Below are positions 43,109-52,444 of a stretch of 64,000 nt of DNA, one piece after another. The DNA is from Thalassospira profundimaris WP0211 (lineage in GTDB: Bacteria > Pseudomonadota > Alphaproteobacteria > Rhodospirillales > Thalassospiraceae), in contig NZ_AMRN01000008.1 of NCBI RefSeq assembly GCF_000300275.1, forward strand, positions 62,001 through 126,000. Direction: 5' to 3'. The notes beneath the pieces are model-generated. The model was not told the DNA's origin. It saw only the letters and a program-made list of their open reading frames with translations, and did no database searches. A program made the translations under genes and the position numbers. Position 1 is the stretch's first letter. Every line of letters begins with the position of its first letter.

Positions 43109-44473
43109 TCAAACGGCTTGTGAATGCCGTCCGTGTGCGTGGTTGAGATTGGTATCAAATGCAGCACAGACTGCGCGGACCAGCGGACGGCCCAACTCGC
43201 TTAGTTTAATGTAATTCCCCTGAACTTCCACAATACCATCCCGGGTCATTGCCTTGATGCGCTCAAGCTCTGGTGCGAAGCGATCGGCTGAAATGCCGTG
43301 GCTGGCGCAAACCGGGTCAAGGTCGACGGCAAGATTGCACATCAACTCATTAATGATGTCGCGGCGCAATTTGTCGTCGCTGGTCAGGGCAACGCCCTTT
43401 TCAATGGCGCATTTGCCACCTTCGACCGCGCGCTGCCAGCGGGCCAGCGCCGGGTCATTTTGCGCATAACCCTGCGGCAGGGACGAAATCGCAGACGGGC
43501 CAAACCCGATCAGGGCTTCTGCCCGGTCGGTGGTGTAGCCCTGGAAATTCCGGTGCAGCAGGCCATCAGACAGGGCGCGTGCCATGCTGTCAGCCTGATG
43601 GGCGAAGTGATCAAGGCCGATGGCGACAAAGCCATGCTTGGCAAGGCGGTTCTGGATTTCTTCATACTGTGCCCAGCGTTCCGCGGTATCTGGCAGGGCC
43701 TCGGTCGGGATAAGCTGTTGATGCTTTTTCATCCACGGCACATGGGCATAGCCAAAGACCGACAGGCGATCCGGGCAAAGCTCAACCGTCTGATCAACTG
43801 TTTCGCGCAGTGATTCAACAGTCTGGAATGGCAGGCCATACATCAAATCAACATTGATGCCGGCAATCCCGTGCGAGCGCAATTTGGCAATCACATCACG
43901 GACGAGCTGCATGCTTTGAATGCGGTTGACCGCCGTCTGGACCTGTTGGTTGAAATCCTGAATGCCGATGCTGGCTCGGTTAAAGCCGCACTCGACCATG
44001 GCTTCCATGAAATCATCGGTCGCGGTGCGCGGATCCATTTCAATGGCGATTTCGGCATCATCAAGGATATCAAGGCGAGAACGGATTGCTGCCATGATGG
44101 CGCGCAGGTCATCGGCCTTGAGGATGTTCGGGCTGCCGCCGCCAAAGTGAATGTGCGACACCGTGAATTTCTGGTCGGCTGGCAGTTTGCCAAGTGTGCC
44201 TTCGATCTCCGTCAGAAGGGCTGCGACATAGCCATTCACCGGCTTGTAAGTTTTGGTGATCTTGGTGTTGCAGCCGCAGAACCAGCACATTTCCTCGCAA
44301 TAGGGGACATGTAGATAAAGCGATAGCGGTTGTGCGGGATCAAGATCACCCAGCCAGCCTTCAAACACCTCGCCATTCACATCGGCATGGAAATGCGGCG
44401 CGGTCGGATAGCTGGTATAGCGCGGCAGTCGCAGGTCGTATTTTTCGTAAAGGGCAAGCTGCATGACGGACAT
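43109..44473 (-). CDS. hemN: Oxygen-independent coproporphyrinogen III oxidase
   Basis: The 454-residue radical-SAM enzyme decarboxylates coproporphyrinogen III without oxygen. It has the HemN N-terminal segment RLPRYTSYPTAPHFHADV and the Fe-S motif YCEEMCWFCGCNTK (C-x3-C-x2-C). HIHFGGGSPN-like SHIHFGGGSPNIL, ASIGIQDFNQQVQTAVNR and NVDLMYGLPFQT also match. The C-terminal HemN domain is complete. A TTGAT-N4-GTCAA box 51 bp upstream suggests FNR/FixK-type induction at low oxygen, matching the box upstream of hemA. Confidence 0.96.
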   Translation of the reverse strand: MSVMQLALYEKYDLRLPRYTSYPTAPHFHADVNGEVFEGWLGDLDPAQPLSLYLHVPYCEEMCWFCGCNTKITKTYKPVNGYVAALLTEIEGTLGKLPADQKFTVSHIHFGGGSPNILKADDLRAIMAAIRSRLDILDDAEIAIEMDPRTATDDFMEAMVECGFNRASIGIQDFNQQVQTAVNRIQSMQLVRDVIAKLRSHGIAGINVDLMYGLPFQTVESLRETVDQTVELCPDRLSVFGYAHVPWMKKHQQLIPTEALPDTAERWAQYEEIQNRLAKHGFVAIGLDHFAHQADSMARALSDGLLHRNFQGYTTDRAEALIGFGPSAISSLPQGYAQNDPALARWQRAVEGGKCAIEKGVALTSDDKLRRDIINELMCNLAVDLDPVCASHGISADRFAPELERIKAMTRDGIVEVQGNYIKLSELGRPLVRAVCAAFDTNLNHAHGRHSQAV

Positions 44474-44523
44474 CCCGAAAATTCGTTCTGTCCGTCTTTT
44501 GCATTATTCCAAACTTGCCTGCC

Positions 44524-44537
44524 TTGATATGCGTCAA
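44524..44537. promoter_or_regulatory. FNR/FixK-like box upstream of hemN
   Basis: TTGAT-ATGC-GTCAA differs from the TTGAT-N4-ATCAA consensus at one base. It is centred about 57 bp ahead of the hemN start and overlaps the stop codon of the upstream DUF3088 gene. Confidence 0.65.
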
Positions 44538-44890
44538 GGGTGGGGAACAGGGAAACCGTGTCGTTCGCTTAACGCCAGCAAAATGTTGTCCTTGCCATCA
44601 ATGAAGGCATGACCATTTGCGGTACCGGTTTGAAGCGATGATGTGTCGCCGGATTTCAGGATCATTACCGGAAGTGACTGATGTTCTTCGCCCAAAAGCG
44701 CAATCACATCATGCCGGGGACGGGGCCAATTGATATGGCGAATATCAAGCCCGGCAAGCAAGTCCGGGAAAGATCCCAGAACCCCATCAATCAACGCACA
44801 ATGCCAGCAGTAAAAGCGTTGGTTTGGCCATGCGGGATCTTCAAAGTCGGGTTTGAGCAGGAATATCGTATCGCGTTCCAGATCCGGCAT
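44534..44890 (-). CDS. DUF3088 family protein
   Basis: The 118-residue protein begins MPDLERDTIFLLKPDFEDPA. It has a thioredoxin-like Cys pair region in RFYCWHCALIDGVLGSFPDL, followed by LPVMILKSGDTSS and FIDGKDNILLALSERHGFP. This matches DUF3088, a small cytoplasmic family of unknown function. AAGG precedes ATG 44890; the frame has a GTG at 44917. It is directly upstream of hemN on the same strand, and its stop overlaps the FNR-like box. Confidence 0.75.
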   Translation of the reverse strand: MPDLERDTIFLLKPDFEDPAWPNQRFYCWHCALIDGVLGSFPDLLAGLDIRHINWPRPRHDVIALLGEEHQSLPVMILKSGDTSSLQTGTANGHAFIDGKDNILLALSERHGFPVPHP

Positions 44891-44951
44891 GGGGTGTGGC
44901 CTTTTTGGTGGTGGCACTGTGTTTGCGCCGTGGCGATGTCAGGGACGGCCT

Positions 44952-45380
44952 TCAAAGATGCTTGAAGGCTGATATCAGATCGGCACGAAGGGCGGCCAGA
45001 CGGTCACGGCCTTCGTCTTCGTCGTAGGGTTCGGCGGTACCAACGCCCCAAACCGGGCTTGGCCATGCGGCGTCGTCCTTAAAGCGGCCGATGACGTGGC
45101 AATGAAGCTGCGGCACCATATTGCCAAGCATCGCAACATTGGTCTTGAACGCATCAAAGCGACGTTTGATGACGCTTGAAACGGCAGCGACCTCATCACC
45201 AAGGATTTTGCGGTCTTCCGCACTCAGGTCGTCATAATCGACAAGGTCGGGGCGTCTGGGCACCAGAATGAGCCACGGATAACGCGCATCATTCATCAAA
45301 AGCACATGCGATAGCGGCCCGTCGGTGACGAGGGTGGTATCGGCGGCAAGCTGTGGATGAAGGGTGAATGCGTTATTCAT
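44952..45380 (-). CDS. HIT domain protein
   Basis: The 142-residue protein has the HIT-family core, LILVPRRPDLVDYDDLSAED, then NVAMLGNMVPQLHCHVIGRF. The His-x-His of QLHCHVIGR gives the catalytic pair, while the third His of the classic triad is absent. HIT proteins are nucleotide hydrolases or transferases. The likely substrate is a dinucleoside polyphosphate or AMP derivative. AAGGAC precedes the ATG. It is the gene before DUF3088, 61 bp apart. Confidence 0.88.
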   Translation of the reverse strand: MNNAFTLHPQLAADTTLVTDGPLSHVLLMNDARYPWLILVPRRPDLVDYDDLSAEDRKILGDEVAAVSSVIKRRFDAFKTNVAMLGNMVPQLHCHVIGRFKDDAAWPSPVWGVGTAEPYDEDEGRDRLAALRADLISAFKHL

Positions 45381-45533
45381 GGTCAGTCCTTGTTATCGTG
45401 ATAGCCCGATCAATGTCCCTGCTTATAACCTGCCGTTCTTTCGCTGTCTTGGTCTGTGGTGTGAAATCCGTCAGATAGCTGTGCGGGTATGTGCGAAAAT
45501 TGGCGGGAAGGTCGGGCCCTCCCGTCCGGGAAA

Positions 45534-46223
45534 TCATGCGACCTTTACATCGCGATGTTTGGCAAGCAGCTGATCAACAAGACCGATGACTTCTTGTTCT
45601 GCTGCGTGAATAGAGGCCTCGGTTCGTTCGTCGGCGAACTCGTCATATTCAATGGCCGCACCAAACTGATCGGTGATGCCGATATATTGTAGCGGGGTAA
45701 ACAGCCCGCCTTCGACAAAGTTCAGGTGCGCAATGCGACCATCGGGCCCATAGCCATAGTCGCCACGCGATGACAGAGCGACAATCGATTTGTTGCCGGT
45801 CACCATTGGCCAGTAGGGAACGTCGCTACGCGTACGGTCAAAGCCGAATGTCCGGCCGACGCGGACAATGTTATCCACCCAAGCCTTCATCTGTGACGGC
45901 ATGCCAAAATTATACATTGGCACCCCGGCAACGATGATGTCGGCGGCAAGCAGTTCGTCGACCAATTGATCGCTCTCGCGCAAGGCATGGCGCATCCATT
46001 CTTCGCGGTCTTCGGGTTTGGTGAATGCAGCATGGACCCATTCCCCGGTCACCGGGCTTGGCGGATTTGCGCCGACATCGCGATAGATGATTTCGGTTTC
46101 CGGCCGCTTGGCCAGCCAGTGTTCGATGAACTTGGCCGTCAAGCGGCGGCTGTGCGAACCATGTTGTTTCTGATCGGACCTGCCGGGCCGGGCGCTGCTG
46201 TCGATATGAAGAATTCTGGTCAT
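45534..46223 (-). CDS. azoR: FMN-dependent NADH-azoreductase (AzoR family)
   Basis: The 229-residue flavodoxin-like enzyme starts MTRILHIDSSARPGRSDQKQ and carries AADIIVAGVPMYNFGMPSQM and VTGNKSIVALSSRGDYGYGP, all typical of AzoR/quinone reductases. It reduces quinones and azo compounds by two electrons using NADH, giving protection from electrophile stress. GGAGAACATC precedes the ATG at 46223. It is divergent from a LysR gene across a palindrome-containing gap, so it is probably induced by quinones or thiol stress. Confidence 0.9.
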   Translation of the reverse strand: MTRILHIDSSARPGRSDQKQHGSHSRRLTAKFIEHWLAKRPETEIIYRDVGANPPSPVTGEWVHAAFTKPEDREEWMRHALRESDQLVDELLAADIIVAGVPMYNFGMPSQMKAWVDNIVRVGRTFGFDRTRSDVPYWPMVTGNKSIVALSSRGDYGYGPDGRIAHLNFVEGGLFTPLQYIGITDQFGAAIEYDEFADERTEASIHAAEQEVIGLVDQLLAKHRDVKVA

Positions 46224-46269
46224 GATGTTCTCCATGTGATGAAATTGGCTCATCTGTGATTTGGTTTGA

Positions 46270-46286
46270 TGGTCAAGGATTGACCA
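46270..46286. promoter_or_regulatory. Perfect palindrome between azoR and LysR
   Basis: TGGTCAA-GGA-TTGACCA is an exact 7-3-7 inverted repeat. It lies in the 123-bp gap between the divergent azoR and LysR genes. A role as a LysR binding site is inferred. Confidence 0.6.
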
Positions 46287-46346
46287 AATTTCATTCGCAC
46301 GGCAAAATCGAATTTCTCAGCCAACAGATGAGTTGAATTCATTCAT

Positions 46347-47255
46347 ATGTCGTTGCCGCCACTTGCGACCCTGCGCGCCTTTGAAGCCGCAGCACGCCAT
46401 CAAAGTTTCAAGAATGCTGCATCCGAGCTTGGCGTCACGCCGACCGCGATCAGCCATCAAGTGCGTCTGCTTGAAGAAACGCTGAGTGTCCGGTTGTTTG
46501 ACCGCAAGCCACGGCAGGTTGTTCTCACCGATGTCGGGCAGGAGTTGTATCCGGTTTTGCGTGATGGCTTTGCCGCCTTTGCCAAGGCGGTTGATCGGGT
46601 GCGGAACCGCCCCGTATCGCGCAGCATGACGGTTTCGGTCATTCCATCCTTTGCAGCAAAATGGCTGTTGCCACGCTTGTCCGGGTTTCAGGCAGAATAC
46701 CCCGATATCAACTTGCGACTTCATACCTCGCCAGAGGCCGTCGACCTTGCCGGTGGTGTGGCGGATGCAGCCATTCGCTATGGTGTCGGACCCTATCCGG
46801 GATTGGTTGCGCACAAGATGTTTCGCGAAAAGTTCGTGCCACTTTGCAGTCCGGCACTGGGCCTGAAAAAACCGGAAGACTTGCGCAATGCGACCTTGCT
46901 GCATTTTGACTGGTTACGCCGCGATGATGCGACCCCGACATGGCAAAGATGGGGGCAGGTGGCAGGTGCTGCAGATCACTTGCCATCTGCGGGGATCAGT
47001 TTTTCCGATGACAGTCACGCCATTCAGGCGGCGATTGCAGGCCACGGCGTTGTTTTGGCCAGTCCGGTGATGGTGCGCGCAGAAATTGATGCAGGATTGC
47101 TGGTGATGCCATTTAGCCCGGAAATCAAAGGGCATTGTTATCACTACGTGCACACTGGCCGGGGCGATAACCTTCGCGAAGTTGAAGCATTCGGGGAGTG
47201 GATCAGAAGCGAAGTGGCATCTTCGGCACCACTTACCGAGCAATCTGGCGATTGA
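46347..47255 (+). CDS. LysR family regulator (GcvA-like)
   Basis: The 302-residue protein has the GcvA/AmpR-type N-terminus LPPLATLRAFEAAARHQSFK, with the helix-turn-helix AASELGVTPTAISHQVRLLE. An effector domain follows (PSFAAKWLLPRLSGFQAEYP, HAIQAAIAGHGVVLASPVMV). The latter stretch is very typical of GcvA-like proteins. It is divergent from azoR and probably controls it through the palindrome at 46270. The next gene, hydroxypyruvate isomerase, starts 64 bp further on in the same direction. Confidence 0.92.
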   Translation: MSLPPLATLRAFEAAARHQSFKNAASELGVTPTAISHQVRLLEETLSVRLFDRKPRQVVLTDVGQELYPVLRDGFAAFAKAVDRVRNRPVSRSMTVSVIPSFAAKWLLPRLSGFQAEYPDINLRLHTSPEAVDLAGGVADAAIRYGVGPYPGLVAHKMFREKFVPLCSPALGLKKPEDLRNATLLHFDWLRRDDATPTWQRWGQVAGAADHLPSAGISFSDDSHAIQAAIAGHGVVLASPVMVRAEIDAGLLVMPFSPEIKGHCYHYVHTGRGDNLREVEAFGEWIRSEVASSAPLTEQSGD

Positions 47256-47319
47256 CGATTGACCTTGCGGGCTGCATCAGAAACCATGTGCCATTGTTAA
47301 TCATTAGTGTGGATGGATC

Positions 47320-48111
47320 ATGCCCCGCTTTGCCGCCAACCTTTCGTTTCTGTTTGCCGACTTGCCGTTTGAAAAACGGTTCGCCGCGGCGGCAGATGCA
47401 GGCTTTGTCGGGGTGGAATATATCGGCGCCTATGACATGCCGCTTTCCACGGTCAAATCGCTTCTGAGCGATAACGGTCTGGAGCAGGTTTTATTTAACC
47501 TGCCAGCCGGTAACTGGGAGGCGGGTGACCGTGGTCTTGCCTGTCGCCCTGGGCGCGAGGAAGCTTTTCGCGACTCTGTCGTGCAGGCGCTTGATTACGC
47601 GGCGGCAACCGATTGCAAGATGCTTCATTGCATGGCGGGGCTGATGGGCAAGGGCGAAGATCCCGGCGAACTTGCCCGACTTTATTGCGACAATCTGCTT
47701 TATGCTGCGGACCTTGCCGATCAAGCCGGCGTCGATATCCTGATCGAGCCGATCAATCCGCTCGATATGCCGGGTTATTTGCTTAATTCCATCGAACAGG
47801 CGGCCGTGATCCTTGAACAGCTTGATCACCCGCGCCTGAAACTGCAGTTTGATATCTATCACGCGCAGATTGTTGGCGGGAACATCGCCGCACGGCTTGA
47901 TAAACATATCGATAGCATCGCCCATGTGCAGGTCGCCGGTGCACCGGGAAGGCATGAGCCTGACAGCGGGGAACTGAATTACCCTTTCCTGTTCTATATG
48001 CTGGATCGCATTGGCTATGAAGGCTGGATCGGCTGCGAATACAAGCCGCACGGCAAGACCGAAGACGGGCTTGGCTGGGTCCGTCCATGGATGCCAAAAC
48101 CCGGCGCCTGA
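47320..48111 (+). CDS. hyi: Hydroxypyruvate isomerase
   Basis: The 263-residue TIM-barrel protein of the xylose isomerase-like superfamily interconverts hydroxypyruvate and tartronate semialdehyde. Typical parts are MPRFAANLSFLFADLPFEKR, YIGAYDMP, the metal-binding EPINPLDMPGYLL, KLQFDIYHAQIVGGN, and IGCEYKPHGKTEDGLGWV. It converges with a type 2 glycerate kinase gene. Together they would drain glyoxylate-derived C3 units to 2-phosphoglycerate, with tartronate semialdehyde reductase not visible here. Confidence 0.92.
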   Translation: MPRFAANLSFLFADLPFEKRFAAAADAGFVGVEYIGAYDMPLSTVKSLLSDNGLEQVLFNLPAGNWEAGDRGLACRPGREEAFRDSVVQALDYAAATDCKMLHCMAGLMGKGEDPGELARLYCDNLLYAADLADQAGVDILIEPINPLDMPGYLLNSIEQAAVILEQLDHPRLKLQFDIYHAQIVGGNIAARLDKHIDSIAHVQVAGAPGRHEPDSGELNYPFLFYMLDRIGYEGWIGCEYKPHGKTEDGLGWVRPWMPKPGA

Positions 48112-48121
48112 TCACCTGGAT

Positions 48122-49384
48122 TTATTCGATCAGGATGGCACGGAAATCGTTGACGTTGGTTAGCGTCGGGCCGGTCACCAGAAGATCATCGATCTTGGCA
48201 AACGCGCTATAGGCGTCGTTGTTGGCAAGATATTCGCGAAGGTCGATACCGGCCTTCTGGGCGTTTTGCCAACTTTTGGCGTCAATGATTGCCCCGGCGT
48301 TGTCTTCGCTGCCATCGATGCCATCCGTGTCAATCGCCAGTGCCGTGAAACCCGGCTGATCACGAAGTTGCAGCAAAAGTGACAGCAAGAACTCGCTATT
48401 GCGGCCACCACGGCCGCCCTTGCCACGCACGGTGACGGTGGTTTCACCGCCCGAAAGCAGGACACAGGGCTTTGCCGCCGGTTGGCTATGATTGGCAACC
48501 TGATGGGCAATTCCGGCATGAACGATGGCGACTTCGCGTGCCTCACCCTCGATGGCGTCACCAAGGATGACGGCATTCAGTCCCATGTCACGGGCAACCG
48601 ATGCTGCGGCCTCGAGGCTATCTTGCGGGCGGGCCAGCATGATGGTTTCATGGCCGTCAAAGCAGGGATCATCGGGTTTGATCGTTTCGTCCTCTGCACT
48701 TTGCAGAAGGTCCTTGGCAGCCTGCGGAATGTCGATCTGATAATGGCGGATGATATCAAGTGCATCCTGCCCGGTCGTCGGATCGGAAACCGTTGGGCCA
48801 GACGCAATGATCGCCGGATCATCACCCGGCACATCAGATACAAGATAGGTCACCATACGCGCCGGTGCCGAGGCCTTGGCCAGGCGGCCACCCTTGATCG
48901 CGGACAGGTGTTTTCGCACACAGTTCATTTCCGAAATAGTCGCACCACTGCGCAAAAGCGCCTTGCTGATGGCCTGCTTGTCTTCAAGGGTCAAGCCCGG
49001 ACCGGGCAGGGCAAGAAGGGCCGATCCACCCCCGGAAATCATGCAGACCACCAGATCATCAGGGCCGGCATCGGAAACGATGTCAAGGATACGCTTCGCC
49101 GCCTTTTCACCCGCAGCATCGGGGACCGGGTGGGATGCCTCGACAATTTCGATTTGGTCACACTCAACCGCATGGCCATAGCGGGTGACAACCAGACCTT
49201 CGACATCGCCTTTCCAGGCCTTCTCGAACGCACGTGCCATATTGGCCGATGCCTTGCCCGCACCAATGACGATGGTTTTGCCCTTTGGCGGTTCGGGCAG
49301 GTTGCGCGGGATCTGAACCCCGGGGTCGGCGGCCTTTAATGCCGCATCCATCAAAGCCAGAAGTTTTTCGCGCGAAGTCGTCAT
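48122..49384 (-). CDS. Glycerate 2-kinase (GckA/TtuD type)
   Basis: The 420-residue protein of the DUF4147/MOFRL type phosphorylates glycerate at the 2-position. It carries TIVIGAGKASANMARAFEKA, the GGGSALLALPGPGLTLEDKQ segment, VSDVPGDDPAIIASGPTVSD and the C-terminal MOFRL domain around VLLSGGETTVTVRGKGGRGG. Start ATG 49384 follows CAGGGAAA. The GntR gene lies 44 bp upstream in the same direction and hyi converges from the left, so this is a glyoxylate/glycerate utilisation locus. Confidence 0.92.
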   Translation of the reverse strand: MTTSREKLLALMDAALKAADPGVQIPRNLPEPPKGKTIVIGAGKASANMARAFEKAWKGDVEGLVVTRYGHAVECDQIEIVEASHPVPDAAGEKAAKRILDIVSDAGPDDLVVCMISGGGSALLALPGPGLTLEDKQAISKALLRSGATISEMNCVRKHLSAIKGGRLAKASAPARMVTYLVSDVPGDDPAIIASGPTVSDPTTGQDALDIIRHYQIDIPQAAKDLLQSAEDETIKPDDPCFDGHETIMLARPQDSLEAAASVARDMGLNAVILGDAIEGEAREVAIVHAGIAHQVANHSQPAAKPCVLLSGGETTVTVRGKGGRGGRNSEFLLSLLLQLRDQPGFTALAIDTDGIDGSEDNAGAIIDAKSWQNAQKAGIDLREYLANNDAYSAFAKIDDLLVTGPTLTNVNDFRAILIE

Positions 49385-49428
49385 ATCGGGTTTCCCTGAT
49401 TGGATTGTGGCCGGTTTGGTCCGGGTTT

Positions 49429-50178
49429 TTAGGTTGCCTGCTTGTCAGATGCGGTCTTGAAGAAATCGATCACGGCCTGGAGATGGTTTGACATCGCCTT
49501 TTCGGCGGCGTCCGGGTCGTGGGCCGCGATGGCTTCGATAATGTCGCGGTGATGTTCCTGCACCATGCGGTCAAAGGTCGGGCCGACCATCCCATTGAAG
49601 CGAATTTCATTGAGTGCTGCCTGCAACACATCATGCAGCATTTTCATCACGTGATAGTAAATGATTGAGCCCGTCGCCCGGCCGATCATCATGTGCAGGC
49701 GGTGGTCATCGTCCGCACGGTATTTGGCGGCCCGCCGTGGGTCATGCGCCTGACGATAGGCCATGCGCAGAAGTTTGATGTCCTCGTCACTGGCATTGAT
49801 CGCGGCCCGCCGTGCAGCCCAGGTTTCAAGTGTGCAGCGAATTTCCTGAAGATCGCGCAGATTAGTGATCGAATCGCGCACCAGATCGGTCATCGCGGTG
49901 TCCATGTCGATCCCGGTGGATGACAGGATTTCTGTGCCGCCCCCCTGAACTGCGCGCAAGTACCCACGTGTCTTGAGCTTTTGCAAGGCGGCGCGTACCG
50001 ACACGCGGCTGACCGACATGCTTTCGGCAAGCTGTCGTTCGCCGGGCAGGCGATCACCGGGCAGAAAAATGCCATCTGAGATCTTTTCAAGAATTTGATC
50101 TGCAACCTGATCGGCAATCCTTTTGGGGCGCCTGGTTTCCGCGTCGTCTTGTGCCTGAAGCGTCTTGGCAGACGGCAT
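49429..50178 (-). CDS. GntR family regulator, FadR subfamily
   Basis: The 249-residue protein has a GntR winged helix at about residues 20-85 (ADQVADQILEKISDGIFLPG, GERQLAESMSVSRVSVRAAL). The all-helical FCD ligand domain follows. The metal-binding residues D-x3-H and two further His are recognisable in ADDDHRLHMMIGRATG, MVQEHHRDIIEAI and NHLQAVI. It precedes glycerate kinase and probably regulates the pair in response to a hydroxy acid. ATG 50178 has GGAGAC upstream at slightly long spacing. Confidence 0.9.
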   Translation of the reverse strand: MPSAKTLQAQDDAETRRPKRIADQVADQILEKISDGIFLPGDRLPGERQLAESMSVSRVSVRAALQKLKTRGYLRAVQGGGTEILSSTGIDMDTAMTDLVRDSITNLRDLQEIRCTLETWAARRAAINASDEDIKLLRMAYRQAHDPRRAAKYRADDDHRLHMMIGRATGSIIYYHVMKMLHDVLQAALNEIRFNGMVGPTFDRMVQEHHRDIIEAIAAHDPDAAEKAMSNHLQAVIDFFKTASDKQAT

Positions 50179-50472
50179 GTTGGGTTGTCTCCAATCGTGT
50201 TTTTCTCTGCCAGTGCAGCGATATCGATATTGGTTCGCGCAATGGTCATACCAGTTTACGGGATGTTTGGCGGCGACGCAAAGTGTCGATATGCACCACT
50301 CGCGCTTATTGCAGTGCAATCTTGTTTCGGTAGAGATAAATTGATAGTTCAACAGGGGATGATCGGCGTATCCGCCCCACTTTCACTGGCGCTTCGGCGG
50401 CTGTGATGCCGAGGGATACCGCCATCGGACCTTGCAGATACCCAAAGACCACCAGATTTCAGGAGAACTCGC

Positions 50473-51273
50473 GTGCCGAACCAAGCCGGGACCCTTTTGG
50501 GCCATGATGATCCCGCCCCGTTTGAGATATTGAACGAGAACGGCAAGGGTCATTCGCTTTTTGTCTGTGACCACGCGTCCCGGGAAATCCCCAAAAGCCT
50601 TGGCACCCTTGGCCTGCCCGAGGAAGAGCGCAAACGCCATATCGGTTGGGATATCGGTGCGCGAAAGGTGACCGAAATTCTGGTCGAACGGTTTGATTGC
50701 CGCGCAGTTTTGGGCGGATTTTCGCGCCTTGTCATTGATTGCAACCGTCAGCTTTGGGATCCGACCGGGATGCCTGAAATCGCCGATCAGACCGTGGTGC
50801 CGGGCAACAAGAACGTCTCGCCCAGCGAACATATGCAGCGCATCCGCGAGATTTTCCTGCCTTATCACTGGGCGATCGAAGAACAGATTGCCAATTTCCA
50901 CGCCCATAAAATCGCCCCGGCGCTGATTGCCATTCACAGTTTTACGCCTGTGTTTCAGGGCTTTGAACGCCCATGGGAAATCGGTGTTTTGTGGGATCAG
51001 GATGATCGCATTCCGGTGCCGTTGCTTGAAACACTTCGGGCGCAAAACCCGGATTTGACCATCGGCGATAACGAACCTTATTCCGGGCGTCATTTGGCCG
51101 ATTACACGATTGACCATCACGGCGAGGCGGCTGGTCTTCCCTGTGTGTCGATTGAAATCCGTCAGGATCTGATTGATACTGATGCGGGATGTGAAAAATG
51201 GGCAAAAATCCTTGGCGATGCCTTTGCCGACATCCTTGCGGATCCGAACCTATACAAGATCAGGAGAGACTGA
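50473..51273 (+). CDS. N-formylglutamate amidohydrolase family protein
   Basis: The 266-residue protein starts at GTG with AGGAGAAC ahead. It has the family pattern GHSLFVCDHASREIPKSLGT, HIGWDIGARKVTEILVE, SRLVIDCNRQLWDPTGMPEI (in part), and IAIHSFTPVFQGFERPWEIG. These zinc-dependent hydrolases cleave N-formylglutamate or similar amides in histidine breakdown, or act on unknown substrates. It is immediately followed, with one base between stop and start, by the YbdK-type ligase gene, so both act in one pathway. Confidence 0.85.
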   Translation: MPNQAGTLLGHDDPAPFEILNENGKGHSLFVCDHASREIPKSLGTLGLPEEERKRHIGWDIGARKVTEILVERFDCRAVLGGFSRLVIDCNRQLWDPTGMPEIADQTVVPGNKNVSPSEHMQRIREIFLPYHWAIEEQIANFHAHKIAPALIAIHSFTPVFQGFERPWEIGVLWDQDDRIPVPLLETLRAQNPDLTIGDNEPYSGRHLADYTIDHHGEAAGLPCVSIEIRQDLIDTDAGCEKWAKILGDAFADILADPNLYKIRRD

Positions 51274-51274
51274 T

Positions 51275-52444
51275 TTGGCAGGGGCCAACGCGCGCGAGCC
51301 GGGATTTTCCATCGGCATAGAAGAAGAATTCTGGCTCGTGGATCGCGAAACCCGCGATCTTGCCAAAGACCCGCCTGCCGAATTCCTTAAGGACGCCAAG
51401 GCAAAGCTTGGCGATCAGGTTTCAAGCGAGTTCATGCGCTGTCAGGTCGAAACCGGAAGCAAGGTGTGCAACAGCGCACTTGAAGCGCGCGAGCAGCTTA
51501 TTGAAATGCGCAGCACGCTTTCCGAGGTAGCGGCAAAATATGACATGGCGCTGCTGGCGGCGTCGACCCATCCCTTTGCCCAGTGGGACGATCAGAAACA
51601 TACTGATGGCGAACGGTACAACACCATCGCGCGCGATCTGCGCACGGTGGTCGACCGGTTGCTGATTTGTGGCATGCATGTCCATGTCGGGATCGAGGAT
51701 GACGACCTGCGCATCGAGCTGATGGCGCAGGCGAGCTACTTCTTGCCCCATCTTCTCGCACTCACCACCAGCTCACCGTTCTGGCGCGGCAAGGAAACCG
51801 GGCTTCAGACATTCCGTTTGTCGGTGTTTGATAACCTGCCGCGCACCGGCCTGCCGGAAGTGTTTGGATCCTGGGCGGAATATCGCCGCCATGTCGATAT
51901 GCTGATTAATGCCGGTGTGATCGAAGATGGCACAAAGCTTTGGTGGGATTTGCGGCCCTCTGATCGTTGGCCGACCCTTGAAATGCGGATCGCCGATGTT
52001 TGCACCGACCTTGAGGATGCTGTCTGTGTTGCATCGATTACGCGATGCCTGATGCGGATGCTGTATCGTTTGCGGCGCAACAATCAACGCTGGCGGATCT
52101 ATGCGAACATGCTGGTGCGCGAAAACCGCTGGCGGGCATGCCGTTATGGTAGTGATCCGGGTGAGAAGGCCGGGTTGATCGATTTTGGCCGGGGTGAAAT
52201 TGTGCCCTATGCCGATCTGCTTGAGGAAATCTTGGAGCTGATCCGACCAGATGCCGAATTCTTTGGCTGTGTCGATGAAGTCGAACATGCACGCACCATC
52301 ATAAAACGCGGCACCAGTGCGCGCAGACAGCGCGAAATCTATGACGCAGCAATCGAACTCGGCGCCTCGTCAAAGGACGCATTGATCGCGGTTGCCGATG
52401 TGCTGATTGAACGGACGGATCCCAACGCAAGATCGGACACCTAG
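51275..52444 (+). CDS. YbdK-type carboxylate-amine ligase (glutamate-cysteine ligase family 2)
   Basis: The 389-residue protein has the GCS2 opening FSIGIEEEFWLVDRETRDLA, the GMHVHVGIED His motif and TSSPFWRGKETGLQTFRLSV. The C-terminal SDRWPTLEMRIADVCTDLED also fits. Members make a gamma-glutamyl-cysteine-like amide bond using ATP; the true substrate of YbdK is often uncertain. The start is TTG 51275, seven bases after AGGAGA, directly behind the amidohydrolase stop. Its stop codon TAG (52442-52444) forms the first three bases of palindromic repeat element 2. Confidence 0.88.
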   Translation: MAGANAREPGFSIGIEEEFWLVDRETRDLAKDPPAEFLKDAKAKLGDQVSSEFMRCQVETGSKVCNSALEAREQLIEMRSTLSEVAAKYDMALLAASTHPFAQWDDQKHTDGERYNTIARDLRTVVDRLLICGMHVHVGIEDDDLRIELMAQASYFLPHLLALTTSSPFWRGKETGLQTFRLSVFDNLPRTGLPEVFGSWAEYRRHVDMLINAGVIEDGTKLWWDLRPSDRWPTLEMRIADVCTDLEDAVCVASITRCLMRMLYRLRRNNQRWRIYANMLVRENRWRACRYGSDPGEKAGLIDFGRGEIVPYADLLEEILELIRPDAEFFGCVDEVEHARTIIKRGTSARRQREIYDAAIELGASSKDALIAVADVLIERTDPNARSDT

